A stretch of DNA of 64,000 nt from Caldilineaceae bacterium SB0664_bin_27 (GTDB lineage Bacteria; Chloroflexota; Anaerolineae; Caldilineales; Caldilineaceae): assembly GCA_009838625.1 (NCBI GenBank), contig VXRG01000109.1, positions 1 through 64,000 of the forward strand. The letters are read 5' to 3'. Position 1 is the first letter of the stretch. Each line of letters begins with the position of its first letter. A program made the position numbers and the translations under genes. A model generated the notes under the pieces. That model was not told the origin of the DNA, ran no database searches, and saw nothing but the letters and a program-made list of their open reading frames with translations. Shown in pieces: positions 36,522 through 46,349 of this stretch.

Positions 36522-36726
36522 TTCCATTTGAACGGAAAGAGATGCCCTTGGCGTGACGTACGGATTACCGCGGCGTGGGATTTCGGTTCAGGTTCTTTCT
36601 GCCACAGTTTTCACCCCGCCGTCAAACAGAAGTTTCAGATCTTCCCATGTTCCCAGTACGGCCTGACATTGCGATTGCTTGCTACCGCAAGCGGCCGGTG
36701 GTTACAATCGGACCAACTGAAAGACC

Positions 36727-37761
36727 TTGACATTGAAGACCCGACTTTCTTTGGAGACCCGCCCTCAAGGTATTGTTGCAGGCCTTTACGACAGGCTGCC
36801 TTTCCCCAACATCGGTCCGGTGCAGGAGGTCGCGCTTGACCTGGGAATCACTGCGCACGATGGTGATGTTCAATTGCAAGGGCTGGTCTTTCAGGGCTAC
36901 AGCGGGCATCAGCTGCTGTTCGAGCAGCGATGGTCGGCAGGCGTCATCCGTCAACGTACAGGCGAAGAGGACCTGACGATCGCTGCCAACACCGGATTGG
37001 CGGTCCGCAGTCTACAGTTTCTCCTGCATGGCTACGAACAGCTTTCCTATGTTGAAATCACTGCTGTCGGCAGGTCGCAGGCGGCGGCAGCATCTGCCGA
37101 TGCCGGACAGCGAATACAGGCCCACTGCCAATCACCTGTGACCTATCATGACCAACAGACTGACTTCTACTTTCCGTTGACGGGGGCCTGGTGGGCGGTG
37201 CAGGCGGGCGATTGGAGCGACTTCCACAAGACGGAGGTCTACAGCCAGCCTTTCGCAGTGGATTTCATGAAGTTGGGACCCGAGGGGCGTACACACCAAG
37301 GCGATGGCCGCGCGCTTTCGGACCACTACAGCTGGCATCAGCCGGTCTATGCCGCCGCAGGGGGGAAAGTGGCCTACGTCTGTTACGACATGCCGGATAT
37401 GGCGCCCGGCGCAATCCCCGACCAGGCAATCATGCGCGGCGATATGCGGCGCCTGCTGGGCAACGCCATCGCGATCAGCCACGCTAATGGGGAGTTCAGT
37501 TACTATGCACATCTGCAGCAGGCCAGTTTGCAGGTCAACGAGGGTGAAATGATAAGAAGAGGTACGCTTCTGGGAAGAGTCGGAAGCAGCGGCAATTCGC
37601 CGGGGCCGCACTTTCACTTTCATGTGATGAACGGCCCCAACCTTTTCATCGACCAGGGATTGCCATTCCAGTTCAGTCACCTTGAAGCTGGCGGACAGTA
37701 TTTTGCCGAACCGGTGACGATTCCCACTCGAATGATAGTTATCGGGCCGGAAAGGACGTGA
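36727..37761 (+). CDS. M23-like peptidase domain protein
   Basis: 344 residues if the TTG at 36727 is used; there is no ATG before residue 180, so the start is uncertain. Residues 1-120 look like a beta-rich domain. The C-terminal part resembles LytM/M23 peptidases (HQPVYAAAGGKVAYVCYD, ISHANGEFSYYAHLQQ, RVGSSGNSPGPHFHFHV with the HxH ligands). The usual first zinc motif HxxxD is replaced by QPFAVD, so peptidase activity is doubtful. No signal peptide is visible. The 205 bp before it hold no feature I recognise. Confidence 0.65.
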   Translation: MTLKTRLSLETRPQGIVAGLYDRLPFPNIGPVQEVALDLGITAHDGDVQLQGLVFQGYSGHQLLFEQRWSAGVIRQRTGEEDLTIAANTGLAVRSLQFLLHGYEQLSYVEITAVGRSQAAAASADAGQRIQAHCQSPVTYHDQQTDFYFPLTGAWWAVQAGDWSDFHKTEVYSQPFAVDFMKLGPEGRTHQGDGRALSDHYSWHQPVYAAAGGKVAYVCYDMPDMAPGAIPDQAIMRGDMRRLLGNAIAISHANGEFSYYAHLQQASLQVNEGEMIRRGTLLGRVGSSGNSPGPHFHFHVMNGPNLFIDQGLPFQFSHLEAGGQYFAEPVTIPTRMIVIGPERT

Positions 37762-37829
37762 AGGTACAGTAGAGGAATGCAAGGCCCACTGAGTTCGACA
37801 TACAGCAACTACAAGAAGGCACATGTGAA

Positions 37830-38291
37830 ATGAATGACTTTTCAACCAATGGTAAGGGGCCTGGCGAAGCCCTGCTTCAATACCATCTGGACGACGAACA
37901 GTATGAGGAACTGGTTAACACTGTCGCCGGCAAAAGGGTGATTGGACTGGCTCTGTGGGAGGAATCGGTTAGCGATGAAGAGGGTAGGAGACCATCGCCG
38001 GCGTTGCGCGAACTGTTTGACCTGGACCTATACCTGGAAAACAGACTGTTGCTGGCATTGTACGGGACGGCAATGTATACTGATCCTGAAAGCGATCCTT
38101 TGCGCGGCTGGCAACAGGCTGGTAAAATAGTGCAAGCCTTTATCAACCAGGGAATCTGGCTGGACGAAGTCGCGGCTACTGAAGAGGATGAGTTGGTGCT
38201 GATACTGAGTCGCAACCATGTGCCGCAACTGTATCTGAACGTGAGTGGCTGGACTGTCGAGGCGTGGGAGAACCTGCCTGGCGAGGAGTGA
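37830..38291 (+). CDS. Hypothetical protein, acidic
   Basis: 153 residues, rich in Glu/Asp/Leu, with no signal peptide or membrane segment. The opening HLDDEQYEELVNTVAGKR and the closing LYLNVSGWTVEAWENL look like a small folded domain, but I do not recognise a family. Codon use and length support a real gene. No strong ribosome site. Confidence 0.6.
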   Translation: MNDFSTNGKGPGEALLQYHLDDEQYEELVNTVAGKRVIGLALWEESVSDEEGRRPSPALRELFDLDLYLENRLLLALYGTAMYTDPESDPLRGWQQAGKIVQAFINQGIWLDEVAATEEDELVLILSRNHVPQLYLNVSGWTVEAWENLPGEE

Positions 38292-38447
38292 ACACCGCCT
38301 CGGAGCAGACTGACTGAAACGCTACCGGTTTCAACTCCGCTCTAGGCGGAATGGAATTCTACGCACTGAAATCAGCTCCCTTTCTCCATAGCTGGTAGAG
38401 ACGTTGTAGAGAATCAGCTGTTACGACCCGACCGGGGAGGATTAACG

Positions 38448-38993
38448 ATGACAATTCTAACTGCTACAAGCGTCGCCCAGACAAGCACGGAACGCTGGAA
38501 GGCGTCGCTCTATGCTGCCCTGGCCGCGGCGGTAGTGTCGCTCCTGATGGTTCTGCTCAAAGGCGTACCTGTCGTGGGGGCCTTACTGGGTATCGTGATC
38601 GGAGCCGCGCCAATTGTCGGCTACGACTTTGCCCGGAATGCGCTTGGCGAAAGCTGGCGACCCGTCATTGGCGGCCTGATAGGCAATGTGTTCTTCGTCA
38701 TTGGTGTAGCTCTTCCCGGGGTCTTTACGGAAGACTTTGGTTTTGTCGTCACGGGGCTTCCAATAAGTATCCTTACAGCGATCTTGTGGCCAATTGTTGT
38801 CGGGGCGATGAGCCAGAATCAGTCGATCTGGAAGCTCCTCCTAGCAAGTTTAATCGGTCTCGTTCTTGGCTATGTCGTTGCTTTCTTTGCCGCCGGACAG
38901 GATCCAACCAGTTGGCCTAACCTTGCGGCGATCCTGTTTTGGGCCGTTTGGGGCGGCACTGTAGGCGCGGCATTGAGCGCTTGGAGTAAGTAG
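38448..38993 (+). CDS. Small integral membrane protein of unknown function
   Basis: 181 residues with about five hydrophobic segments (about 20-40, 42-58, 74-95, 99-120, 133-150 and a final one) and few charged residues. GGGAGGA precedes the ATG. No catalytic motif is visible. It resembles Chloroflexota-type hypothetical membrane proteins only in general composition. A hairpin follows its stop. Confidence 0.7.
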   Translation: MTILTATSVAQTSTERWKASLYAALAAAVVSLLMVLLKGVPVVGALLGIVIGAAPIVGYDFARNALGESWRPVIGGLIGNVFFVIGVALPGVFTEDFGFVVTGLPISILTAILWPIVVGAMSQNQSIWKLLLASLIGLVLGYVVAFFAAGQDPTSWPNLAAILFWAVWGGTVGAALSAWSK

Positions 38994-39047
38994 AGAACGA
39001 ATCGAAGCACGAGAGTGCTGTGCGTCATATGAAATGAATGAACTGGC

Positions 39048-39075
39048 TCAGCGGGCGGTTGTCAGCGCCCGCTGA
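39048..39075 (+). terminator. Hairpin terminator after the membrane protein gene
   Basis: TCAGCGGGCG pairs perfectly with CGCCCGCTGA (10 bp, 8-nt loop), followed by TTCAATTCT. A fair intrinsic terminator with an interrupted T tract. Confidence 0.6.
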
Positions 39076-39159
39076 TTCAATTCTGGCCGGTTTGACTTAG
39101 AAAACACATACCCTCTACAGCCGTGAACCCAACAGTAGTTGTTCTGGCTGGCCTGGCTT

Positions 39160-40815
39160 ATGTATCGCGACGCGACTACCCTTGAAGAAATCTACCGACT
39201 GGCATTGCCGCAAGGATCGCGGATACTGTTTGGGGAAGAGCTGCTGAACAGGCCTGTCAGTTGGGCTTGCAGCCTGCGCCCCAGCCCTCCGGCCTTCCCC
39301 AACCTCGAGGGGGAGGAGCTGGCATTGATAGACGTCGATGACCTGCACCGTTTTAACCCTCAAATGCGTCTGGACCGGGTCGTGAACAGCCTGCATCAGG
39401 CGCGTATCTCCGCGATCGGCGTGCTGGGTGAAGTACCGCGAGACGCGGTCGCCGTCGCCGAGCAAAACCGGATTCCACTCATCGCCCTTCCAGCCTCCGA
39501 GCCCCTCCTTTCAGTCGAGCGTACCGTGATCCGTTTGATCGTTGATCGGGGCGGTTACCTTGCTACAAAGGCCGCCGACTTGCAGCGGGAACTGACTCAG
39601 ATCGAACTGGACGGCGGCGGCATGGGGATGATGGCCGAGCTTCTGGCGAGTTTCTCTGAACAGCCAGTACTCTTTCTGAAAGATGGAGGGACGCCTATCG
39701 CATTCGCCGGTCTCGAAGAGCTTACAGAGCAGCACAAACGGCGTGTGCTTGCCTCTATGCCAAGCCACACGACTCTGCGAAGCTGGCTGGCCGCCGAATT
39801 TGGGACAGAGCCGGCCGAAAACACAGAGTTGACCGGAATTCTCCCTATCGACAGCAAACATCGGTACCGCGAAATGGTCGTCAGCCCTGTCATTGTCGCC
39901 GAGCGGGTCGAAGGATACTGCCTCCTGCTACGGTCTAATTCCGTTGCATCTGAGGAAATCTCCACTGTCGAAAGACTTGCGGTACTGCAAGGAGCAGGAG
40001 CGGCTGCCTTGGCCTGGAGCCGGGAGCAGGCGGTTGGCGCGGTCGAAGAAAAGATGAGGACCGTCTTTTTGGACGAGCTGCTCGCAACAGAAATTGCCGA
40101 CGAGGATGCGTGGATTCAGCGGGGAAATACGCTTGGCTTCGACCTGACCAGGCCCCACACTGCCTGGTTGATCCAGGCCGAAGGCATCCAGGATTGGCCG
40201 AATGCGCTGCACCAATATTTGGCAGCGAAACAGGACCAAATCCTGCTATCAGTCCGGGCTGAAGATACGCTGCTCTTTTGGCCGTGCGACAATCCCAAGA
40301 GCGGCCGGGAGTTCAAATCGGTTGCCAACGGCTTAGTGGAGCATTTTACGTCGACTTTCCGGAGGGCTTCACTGGTAGTCGGGATCGGTCGACCGGCCGC
40401 ATCAGTGCGAGAATGGCTGCGCAGTCTGGATCAGGCGCGTGAGAGCTGGCGAATGGGTTGTTCCTGGCAGGCCTCACCTGTGACCTATTTCGGTGACCTG
40501 GGCTTATATCAACTGCTGACCGGGCTGGGTGGAAGCGGGGAAGCGAACCGTTTCTTCCGCAAGACGGTAGAACCACTGATCACGCACGACGAAGAACACA
40601 ATGCCGAATTGGTAGAGACGCTGGAAGCCTTTTTTGCCTGTCACGGTAATCTCAGCCAGACCGCAGCCTTGCTGCATATCCACCGCAACACATTGACCTA
40701 CCGTTTACAGCGCATCTCGAGCATCACCCAAATAGATTTGAACGATGCCGACGCGCGATTTTCACTCCAACTTGGTCTCAAGCTACGCCCTGTGATGCAG
40801 AACCGTTTGCAATAG
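39160..40815 (+). CDS. PucR-family transcriptional regulator
   Basis: 551 residues from the ATG at 39160 (a TTG at 39139 is also in frame). Residues 1-125 match the PucR N-terminal domain (TTLEEIYRLALPQGSRILFG, VSWACSLRP, ALIDVDDLHR). The middle is a GAF-like/GGDEF-like sensor region. Residues 490-545 are the C-terminal HTH (LSQTAALLHIHRNTLTYRLQRISSIT). PucR-type regulators control purine or amino-acid catabolism genes. Its location between the two aromatic blocks makes it a candidate regulator of either, but no operator is known. Confidence 0.9.
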   Translation: MYRDATTLEEIYRLALPQGSRILFGEELLNRPVSWACSLRPSPPAFPNLEGEELALIDVDDLHRFNPQMRLDRVVNSLHQARISAIGVLGEVPRDAVAVAEQNRIPLIALPASEPLLSVERTVIRLIVDRGGYLATKAADLQRELTQIELDGGGMGMMAELLASFSEQPVLFLKDGGTPIAFAGLEELTEQHKRRVLASMPSHTTLRSWLAAEFGTEPAENTELTGILPIDSKHRYREMVVSPVIVAERVEGYCLLLRSNSVASEEISTVERLAVLQGAGAAALAWSREQAVGAVEEKMRTVFLDELLATEIADEDAWIQRGNTLGFDLTRPHTAWLIQAEGIQDWPNALHQYLAAKQDQILLSVRAEDTLLFWPCDNPKSGREFKSVANGLVEHFTSTFRRASLVVGIGRPAASVREWLRSLDQARESWRMGCSWQASPVTYFGDLGLYQLLTGLGGSGEANRFFRKTVEPLITHDEEHNAELVETLEAFFACHGNLSQTAALLHIHRNTLTYRLQRISSITQIDLNDADARFSLQLGLKLRPVMQNRLQ

Positions 40816-40825
40816 TCAGTGAAAG

Positions 40826-40850
40826 GCCGGCGCTGCTTTCGCCCGGTTTT
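40826..40850 (+). terminator. Terminator between pucR-type gene and trpA
   Basis: CCGGCG pairs with CGCCCGG (one bulged C), followed by TTTTCC. It lies between the convergent ends of the regulator gene and trpA. Confidence 0.55.
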
Positions 40851-40855
40851 CCTGT

Positions 40856-41656
40856 CTACCCTCCGCGGCTGCCGGCCGCCAGCTGTGCAGCCAGACTACG
40901 CACGGCGTCGACTCCCGCCTCCGAGCCGGCGGCTTTCACCAGCGCCGAACCAACAATCACGCCTTCGACAATCTCGGACACCCTGGCAGCCTGGGGGCCG
41001 GTACTGATACCAAAGCCGACCGCCAAGGGTAGATCGGTGTGGCGGCGTACGCGTTCTACAAAAGCGGGTAGACCGGGTGGCAGCTCATCGCGGGCTCCGG
41101 TGATTCCGGTTACGCTCACGAGGTAGATAAAGCCGGTGGCGTGCCGTGCTACCGACTTGATGCGGTCTTCTGTGCTTGTCGGCGCCAGCATGTAGATTGT
41201 GGCCAGACCGGCGGCGCGGCAGGCGGGCTCCAGGAGTTCTGACTCTCCCGGCGGCAGATCGGGGACTATCAGTCCGTCGATGCCCGCCTCGGCGGCAGCA
41301 TTCGCGAAGCGTTCTTCGCCGAACGCAAGGATTGGATTGTAGTAGCTCATGGCGCAGAAAGGCGTGTCAACGCCCTGGTCACGCAGCTCGCGCACCATGC
41401 GGAGGCAGTCGGCCACGGTTGTCCCGCCAACGAGCGCGGCGTAGGTGGCAGTCTGAATTGTCGGCCCATCGGCAAGCGGGTCACTGTGGGGTATGCCGAT
41501 TTCGACGAGGTCCGCGCCGGCCTCGGCCAGGGCGGCAATTACATCAAGGGACTGCTGCCGGTCAGGATAGCCCATGGCATGGTAGGGCATGAAGGCGGCG
41601 GCGCCAGCCTTATTCAGATTGCGGAAAACCTGCTCGATGCGTTCTACTCCCCTCAT
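40856..41656 (-). CDS. trpA: Tryptophan synthase alpha chain
   Basis: 266 residues. Cleaves indole-glycerol phosphate to indole. Catalytic Glu and Asp lie in [19 protein letters not shown] near residues 50-65. The loop and phosphate-site motifs [12 protein letters not shown] and AVGFGIST are intact. GAGAGGTGAAAG precedes the ATG. Last gene of the - block, 29 bp after trpB. Confidence 0.97.
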   Translation of the reverse strand: MRGVERIEQVFRNLNKAGAAAFMPYHAMGYPDRQQSLDVIAALAEAGADLVEIGIPHSDPLADGPTIQTATYAALVGGTTVADCLRMVRELRDQGVDTPFCAMSYYNPILAFGEERFANAAAEAGIDGLIVPDLPPGESELLEPACRAAGLATIYMLAPTSTEDRIKSVARHATGFIYLVSVTGITGARDELPPGLPAFVERVRRHTDLPLAVGFGISTGPQAARVSEIVEGVIVGSALVKAAGSEAGVDAVRSLAAQLAAGSRGG

Positions 41657-41685
41657 CTTTCACCTCTCGGCCTAAGCTTACGCAT

Positions 41686-42936
41686 TTAACTGTCTCCTCC
41701 GATTGTCTGCATCACCGTGCCCAGATCCTTGTCGCCGCGTCCGCTGAGATTCACCAGTATCACCTGATCTTTCGCCATCTGCGGCGCAAGTTCCAACACA
41801 TAGCCGATCGCATGGGCACTTTCCAGTGCAGGGATGATACCTTCCAGTTCGCACAGCGCCTTGAACCCTTTGAGAGTCTGCGCGTCTGTGCAGTAGGTGT
41901 ATTCGGAGCGTCCTACATCTCGAAGCCAAGCGTGTTCCGGGCCCACGCTGGCGTAATCCAGGCCGGCGGAAATCGAGTGGGTCAGTGCGATCTGCCCGTC
42001 ACCGTCCTGAAGGACGTAGCTCTTGGTGCCCTGCAGTACGCCGAGCCTGCCCCGCTCGGGATCAGCGAAACGAGCGGCATGGGCGCCGTCTTCAATCCCG
42101 TGTCCGCCCGCCTCGACACCAATGAGACGCACACTCTCCTCCTCAAGGAAAGGATGGAATATACCAATGGCGTTGCTGCCCCCTCCAACGCAGGCCACGA
42201 TAGCGTCGGGCAGCCGGCCCGGGCCGCCTTCAGCGGGATCCTGCATCTGGCTGTGGGCCTCCAGACCAATGATCGATTGGAAGTCCCGCACCATGGCAGG
42301 ATAGGGATGGGGACCAAGCGCGCTGCCCAGCAGGTAGTGTGTGGATTCCACGTTTGTTACCCAATCGCGGATGGCCTCGTTGATGGCGTCTTTGAGCGTC
42401 TGCGAACCGCTGTCGACGGCCCGCACCTCAGTGCCGAGAAGCTGCATGCGAAAGACGTTGGGCTTCTGGCGCTCCATGTCTACAGTGCCCATGTAGACGA
42501 TACAGCCAATCCCCAGGAGCGCAGCTGCGGTGGCGGTGGCGACACCGTGCTGGCCGGCGCCAGTTTCTGCCACGATACGCGTTTTGCCCATCTTGCGTTT
42601 CATCAGCAGGGCCTGGCCCAGAGCATTGTTGATTTTGTGGGCGCCGGAGTGAGCAAGGTCTTCCCGTTTCAGATAGATCCGGGCGCCGCCCAGTTCTTCG
42701 CTCAGTCGGCGGGCATAGGAGAGCGGAGTCGGACGGCCAACGTAGGTATGCTGCAAGTGGGCCAGTTCCGCCATGAACTCTTTATCAACGCGGGCGTTCA
42801 GGTATGCTTCTTCCAGTTCATCCAGCGCCGGCATAAGTGTTTCGGGCACATATTTGCCTCCGTACGGTCCGAAACGCCCCGTCTCGTCCGGAACAGCGTT
42901 GTAGTTGACAGTTGTAGATGTGGTAGAAAGAGTCAT
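41686..42936 (-). CDS. trpB: Tryptophan synthase beta chain
   Basis: 416 residues. PLP enzyme joining indole and serine. The PLP Lys is in [15 protein letters not shown], the catalytic Glu in [12 protein letters not shown], and the phosphate-binding GGGSNAIG is present. The frame is open to 43089, but the ATG at 42936 with GAGGA in front gives the normal N-terminus ([22 protein letters not shown]), characteristic of the TrpB1 form. Confidence 0.97.
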   Translation of the reverse strand: MTLSTTSTTVNYNAVPDETGRFGPYGGKYVPETLMPALDELEEAYLNARVDKEFMAELAHLQHTYVGRPTPLSYARRLSEELGGARIYLKREDLAHSGAHKINNALGQALLMKRKMGKTRIVAETGAGQHGVATATAAALLGIGCIVYMGTVDMERQKPNVFRMQLLGTEVRAVDSGSQTLKDAINEAIRDWVTNVESTHYLLGSALGPHPYPAMVRDFQSIIGLEAHSQMQDPAEGGPGRLPDAIVACVGGGSNAIGIFHPFLEEESVRLIGVEAGGHGIEDGAHAARFADPERGRLGVLQGTKSYVLQDGDGQIALTHSISAGLDYASVGPEHAWLRDVGRSEYTYCTDAQTLKGFKALCELEGIIPALESAHAIGYVLELAPQMAKDQVILVNLSGRGDKDLGTVMQTIGGDS

Positions 42937-42979
42937 CAGTTCCTCGCATTCGGTCTGGTGACGGGCGCCCATCTGTCCG

Positions 42980-43915
42980 TCATCTGCGCTCGAAAATGAT
43001 ATTGGTTGCCTGCTGCATTTCAGCCACAGGCGCAGATTCACCGGTCCACTTTTCCCAGGCAATTGCACCTTGGTAGACGAGCATTCCAAGGCCGCCTATG
43101 GCAGCAGCTCCATCGGTCGAGGCCAGTTGCAGCAACCGTGTCATGGCCGGGTTGTAGACCAGATCGTAGACGATCTGATCCTTGCGGAATTCGACATTTT
43201 CCTCCCAGGGCAAGCCTTCGATGCGCGGCTCCATGCCCAGCGAGGTGCAGTTGACGATCAGGTCCGCGTTCTGGGCGCTACCTGTCACATCATCAGGGAA
43301 GGCGGCACCGCTGATATTGATCTCCGGAAAGTAGGACTGCATCGTTGCGGCCAGATCGACAGCCTTCGGGACGGTGCGGTTGAGGATCTTCACACTCTTC
43401 ACGCCGGCCTCGGCCAGACCGTACACGACTGCCCTTGAGGAACCGCCCGCGCCTATAACCAGCGCCCGCATGCCGGCAGGCTCAACGTCGTGGGCCTGCA
43501 GGTCGGCGATAAAACCGGCGCCGTCAGTATTGTCTCCGGATAGCTGGCCATCTTGCTGGACGACAATTGTATTCACCGCTCCGATTGCTTCGGCCGCGGG
43601 TGTCCAATGATGCAGATGGGGCATGACGGACTGCTTGTGGGGAACAGTCACGTTTACACCCCTCAATCCGAGAGCAGGCAACGCGGCGACAGCCTCCGGC
43701 ACTCTTTCCGGCGGCACCGCGAAGGCCAGATAGCGCCAGTTCATCTGGCGTACGACAAAGGCGGCGTTGTGCATCTGAGGACTGATGGAGTGGGTAACCG
43801 GCCAACCGAAAAGGCCGACGAGTGTCGTTGCGGCATTTATATCGGTTGGGAACGGTTCTGAACTGGCCTCGTTTGAACGATTAGGGACCGATTCTTTCCG
43901 AAGAGGTTCACTCAT
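42980..43915 (-). CDS. aroE: Shikimate dehydrogenase
   Basis: 311 residues from the ATG at 43915, which overlaps the aroA stop by 8 bp; the frame is open to 44035 inside aroA. Shikimate-binding SISPQMHN, the catalytic Lys in [10 protein letters not shown], Asp in GDNTDGAGF, and NADP-binding [13 protein letters not shown] with NRT are present. The N-terminal approximately 30 residues before [11 protein letters not shown] are a variable extension. Confidence 0.96.
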   Translation of the reverse strand: MSEPLRKESVPNRSNEASSEPFPTDINAATTLVGLFGWPVTHSISPQMHNAAFVVRQMNWRYLAFAVPPERVPEAVAALPALGLRGVNVTVPHKQSVMPHLHHWTPAAEAIGAVNTIVVQQDGQLSGDNTDGAGFIADLQAHDVEPAGMRALVIGAGGSSRAVVYGLAEAGVKSVKILNRTVPKAVDLAATMQSYFPEINISGAAFPDDVTGSAQNADLIVNCTSLGMEPRIEGLPWEENVEFRKDQIVYDLVYNPAMTRLLQLASTDGAAAIGGLGMLVYQGAIAWEKWTGESAPVAEMQQATNIIFERR

Positions 43916-45239
43916 TTTCACTTTCCCGGTCCATTGCCTGCACATTGACGTTGAGCGCGCGTAAGGTTGATTCGAAGCCGGGAAAACTGTCTGCGGTAAC
44001 ATGCGCGTTATGGATGGTGGTCTCTCCATCGGCAACTACTGCGGCCACGGCCAAAGCCATCGCCAGCCGGTGGTCACCATGGCTGTCCACGCTCGCGCCC
44101 TCCAGTTTAGTGGGCCCGTCCACGATGAAGCCGTCAGCGGTTTCCTGAATCCTGGCGCCCATCTTTTTGAGTTCGGAGACGGTCGTGGCGATGCGGTCGG
44201 TCTCCTTAACGCGTAGTTCCTGGGCATCGCGTACGACAGTCCGGCCCTCGGCCTGCGTGGCTGCGACTGCCAGAACCGGCAGTTCGTCGATCATCGTGAC
44301 GAGTTGTGCTCCGCCGAATTCCATACCTCGCAGCCCGCCGCCGCTTACAATCAGATCTGCTACGGGCTCTCCACCCTGGAATGGCCGCTCTCTGCGCCGA
44401 ATGCTGGCCCCCATCTCGGAAAGGGCATCGACGATTCCGGTCCGGGTCGCATTGACACCGACATCGACGATCGTCAGGTTACTGCCCTGTAACGAGGATG
44501 CCCCGACAAGCAGGAATGCGGCCGAGGAGATATCTCCGGGAACCAGAATGTTCAGAGGGTTAAGCGGGGTCTGGGGGCGCTCGCTATGCGTTGTATTGCC
44601 CAAGGCGGTGACCGGGGCGCCCATCGAACTCAGCATACGCTCGGTATGATCTCGCGCAGGTCCAGGTTGGTGAACCACAGTCAATCCGTGGGCATAGAGA
44701 CCTGCCAGCAGGAGACAGCTCTTGACCTGGGCGCTGGCGACCGGCATCTGGTATTCGATCGCGGAAAGGCGGGAGGGAATGATAGTGAGGGGCGCGAACC
44801 GGCCATTTTGGCGTCCGAAAATCTGCGCGCCCATCGTCCGCAGCGGATCGGCAATCCGGGCCATAGGACGGCCTCGAATCTGGGCCGTGCCGCTAAGTAC
44901 GCTTACGAACTCCTGTCCAGCGAGCAGCCCCGCCAGTAGACGCATTGTCGTGCCGCTGTTGTCGCAGTCGAGCACGTCATTTGGCTCTTTCAAGCCATCA
45001 AGACCGACGCCGTAAACCTCGAGGCGCGTGCGGCTGATTTCATCGATGCGCACGCCCATGGCACGCATAATGTTCATGGTGGCCCTACAGTCGTGGCCAT
45101 CGAGAAAGTTGCGAATATGTGTGGACCCTTCGGCAATTGAACCGAAGATCACCGCCCGATGGCTGATGGACTTATCGCCCGGCACGCTGCACCGGCCGAC
45201 AAGAGGACCGTCACTGCTGATCTTGAGGATGTCTGCCAT
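43908..45239 (-). CDS. aroA: 3-phosphoshikimate 1-carboxyvinyltransferase (EPSP synthase)
   Basis: 443 residues. Shows PGDKSISHRA near residue 21, CDNSGTTMRLLAG (the region equivalent to GNAGTAMR), the RPMARIADPLR element, SAQVKSCLLLAG, DELPVLAVAATQAEG and the C-terminal GDHRLAMALAVAA. The Gly-Thr-Thr in DNSGTT in place of the usual Gly-Thr-Ala places it nearer the class II-like group; inhibitor sensitivity cannot be read reliably. Confidence 0.96.
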   Translation of the reverse strand: MADILKISSDGPLVGRCSVPGDKSISHRAVIFGSIAEGSTHIRNFLDGHDCRATMNIMRAMGVRIDEISRTRLEVYGVGLDGLKEPNDVLDCDNSGTTMRLLAGLLAGQEFVSVLSGTAQIRGRPMARIADPLRTMGAQIFGRQNGRFAPLTIIPSRLSAIEYQMPVASAQVKSCLLLAGLYAHGLTVVHQPGPARDHTERMLSSMGAPVTALGNTTHSERPQTPLNPLNILVPGDISSAAFLLVGASSLQGSNLTIVDVGVNATRTGIVDALSEMGASIRRRERPFQGGEPVADLIVSGGGLRGMEFGGAQLVTMIDELPVLAVAATQAEGRTVVRDAQELRVKETDRIATTVSELKKMGARIQETADGFIVDGPTKLEGASVDSHGDHRLAMALAVAAVVADGETTIHNAHVTADSFPGFESTLRALNVNVQAMDRESENE

Positions 45240-45331
45240 GGAAAATCTCAGCTGTATTGGTTCGTTCGGTCAAAAACGTTTTCAATGTCGACATCGGTGT
45301 TGCGGCTTGTTGAGAATCTCACACTGGCAGA

Positions 45332-46261
45332 TCATTGTGCATTGACTGGCGGCGGCCCGTTTCTGCCACCTGCCGGCGTTGCGAATGAACCCTTCTTCTG
45401 CTGCCATTCCGCGCGCGTATTCTGTGAGCAGGAGAGCTTACTCCGCAGAGAATCTTCATCGTTGTCAGCGAGAAGAGTTCGCAGTTCCTGAAGATGCCCA
45501 CCCAGGGTGTCCAACTGCTCCAGGACCGCCTCGCGATTGGTCACCAGAATGTCCAGGAACATCTGCGTATCGCTAGCCGCCACCCGGCTGGTGTCGCGAA
45601 AACCTCCGGCAGCCAGTTCCCAAACTGCGGCATCTTCTTCTCCGCTGTCGCTGACCGTGTGAACCAGGGCGCTCGCCAGGAGAAATGGCAGATGACTGAT
45701 GGCAGCAACAAGGCGGTCATGGCGAACCGGCTCCAAGGTGATTGGGAAGGCCCCGATTGCCTCCGCCAGTTCGGAGGCCAGTTCGATTGTTTCCTTCGAG
45801 GTGCGAGGAAGGGGCGTGAGGACCCACGGCGCCCCTTCATAAAGCCCACCTTCTGCGGAGGCGTAACCGGCAGTTTCCTTTCCTGTCATGGGATGGCCGC
45901 CTATTGGCTGAATTCCAGGCGGCAGCCGGTCCATGGCCGCGCAGATTTCGGCCTTGGTACTTCCCATATCCATGACAACGGTACCTGGCCAAAGGATTGG
46001 ACTGAGCGTCTCCAGCATCTTTACGACTGCCCGTACTGGCGTGGACAAGATGACTACATCGGCCCCGGCGACGCCGGAGTTAAGATCGGTAGTCGCCAAA
46101 TCGACCGCGTCTTCGTGAAAGGCGCGCAGGATAGTGCTGAAGTTGCGGGTCACGCCTCTCACTTCACGGCACAGATTGCGTTTTTTCAGATCGATGCACA
46201 GGCTTGCGCCCATCAGGCCCAGCCCGATGACCGCAACGCTGCACTCAGAAAGAGGTTTCAT
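45332..46261 (-). CDS. tyrA: Prephenate dehydrogenase
   Basis: 309 residues. Rossmann motif GLGLMGASL near residue 13, then DMGSTKAEI, the substrate loop [12 protein letters not shown] and the His in [13 protein letters not shown]. No C-terminal ACT domain is evident; the last 30 residues are polar. Makes 4-hydroxyphenylpyruvate for Tyr synthesis. 88 bp from the upstream DAHP synthase gene. Confidence 0.95.
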   Translation of the reverse strand: MKPLSECSVAVIGLGLMGASLCIDLKKRNLCREVRGVTRNFSTILRAFHEDAVDLATTDLNSGVAGADVVILSTPVRAVVKMLETLSPILWPGTVVMDMGSTKAEICAAMDRLPPGIQPIGGHPMTGKETAGYASAEGGLYEGAPWVLTPLPRTSKETIELASELAEAIGAFPITLEPVRHDRLVAAISHLPFLLASALVHTVSDSGEEDAAVWELAAGGFRDTSRVAASDTQMFLDILVTNREAVLEQLDTLGGHLQELRTLLADNDEDSLRSKLSCSQNTRAEWQQKKGSFATPAGGRNGPPPVNAQ

Positions 46262-46349
46262 GAGTGGTCTGTCGTTGCCGCGGTATTGCCCCTACTTTGC
46301 CGGTGAAGACGGCCTCGTTGATTTGAGGGCTTCAGACGGAAACCGGAAA

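Noticed and set aside
41812-42999. 395-codon open frame on the + strand opposite trpB
   Set aside because: Shadow of trpB; no motif or ribosome site.
43908-43915. Frameshift or fusion between aroA and aroE because their frames overlap widely
   Set aside because: The long overlap arises only if aroE is started at 44035; the ATG at 43915 gives a normal 8-bp overlap.
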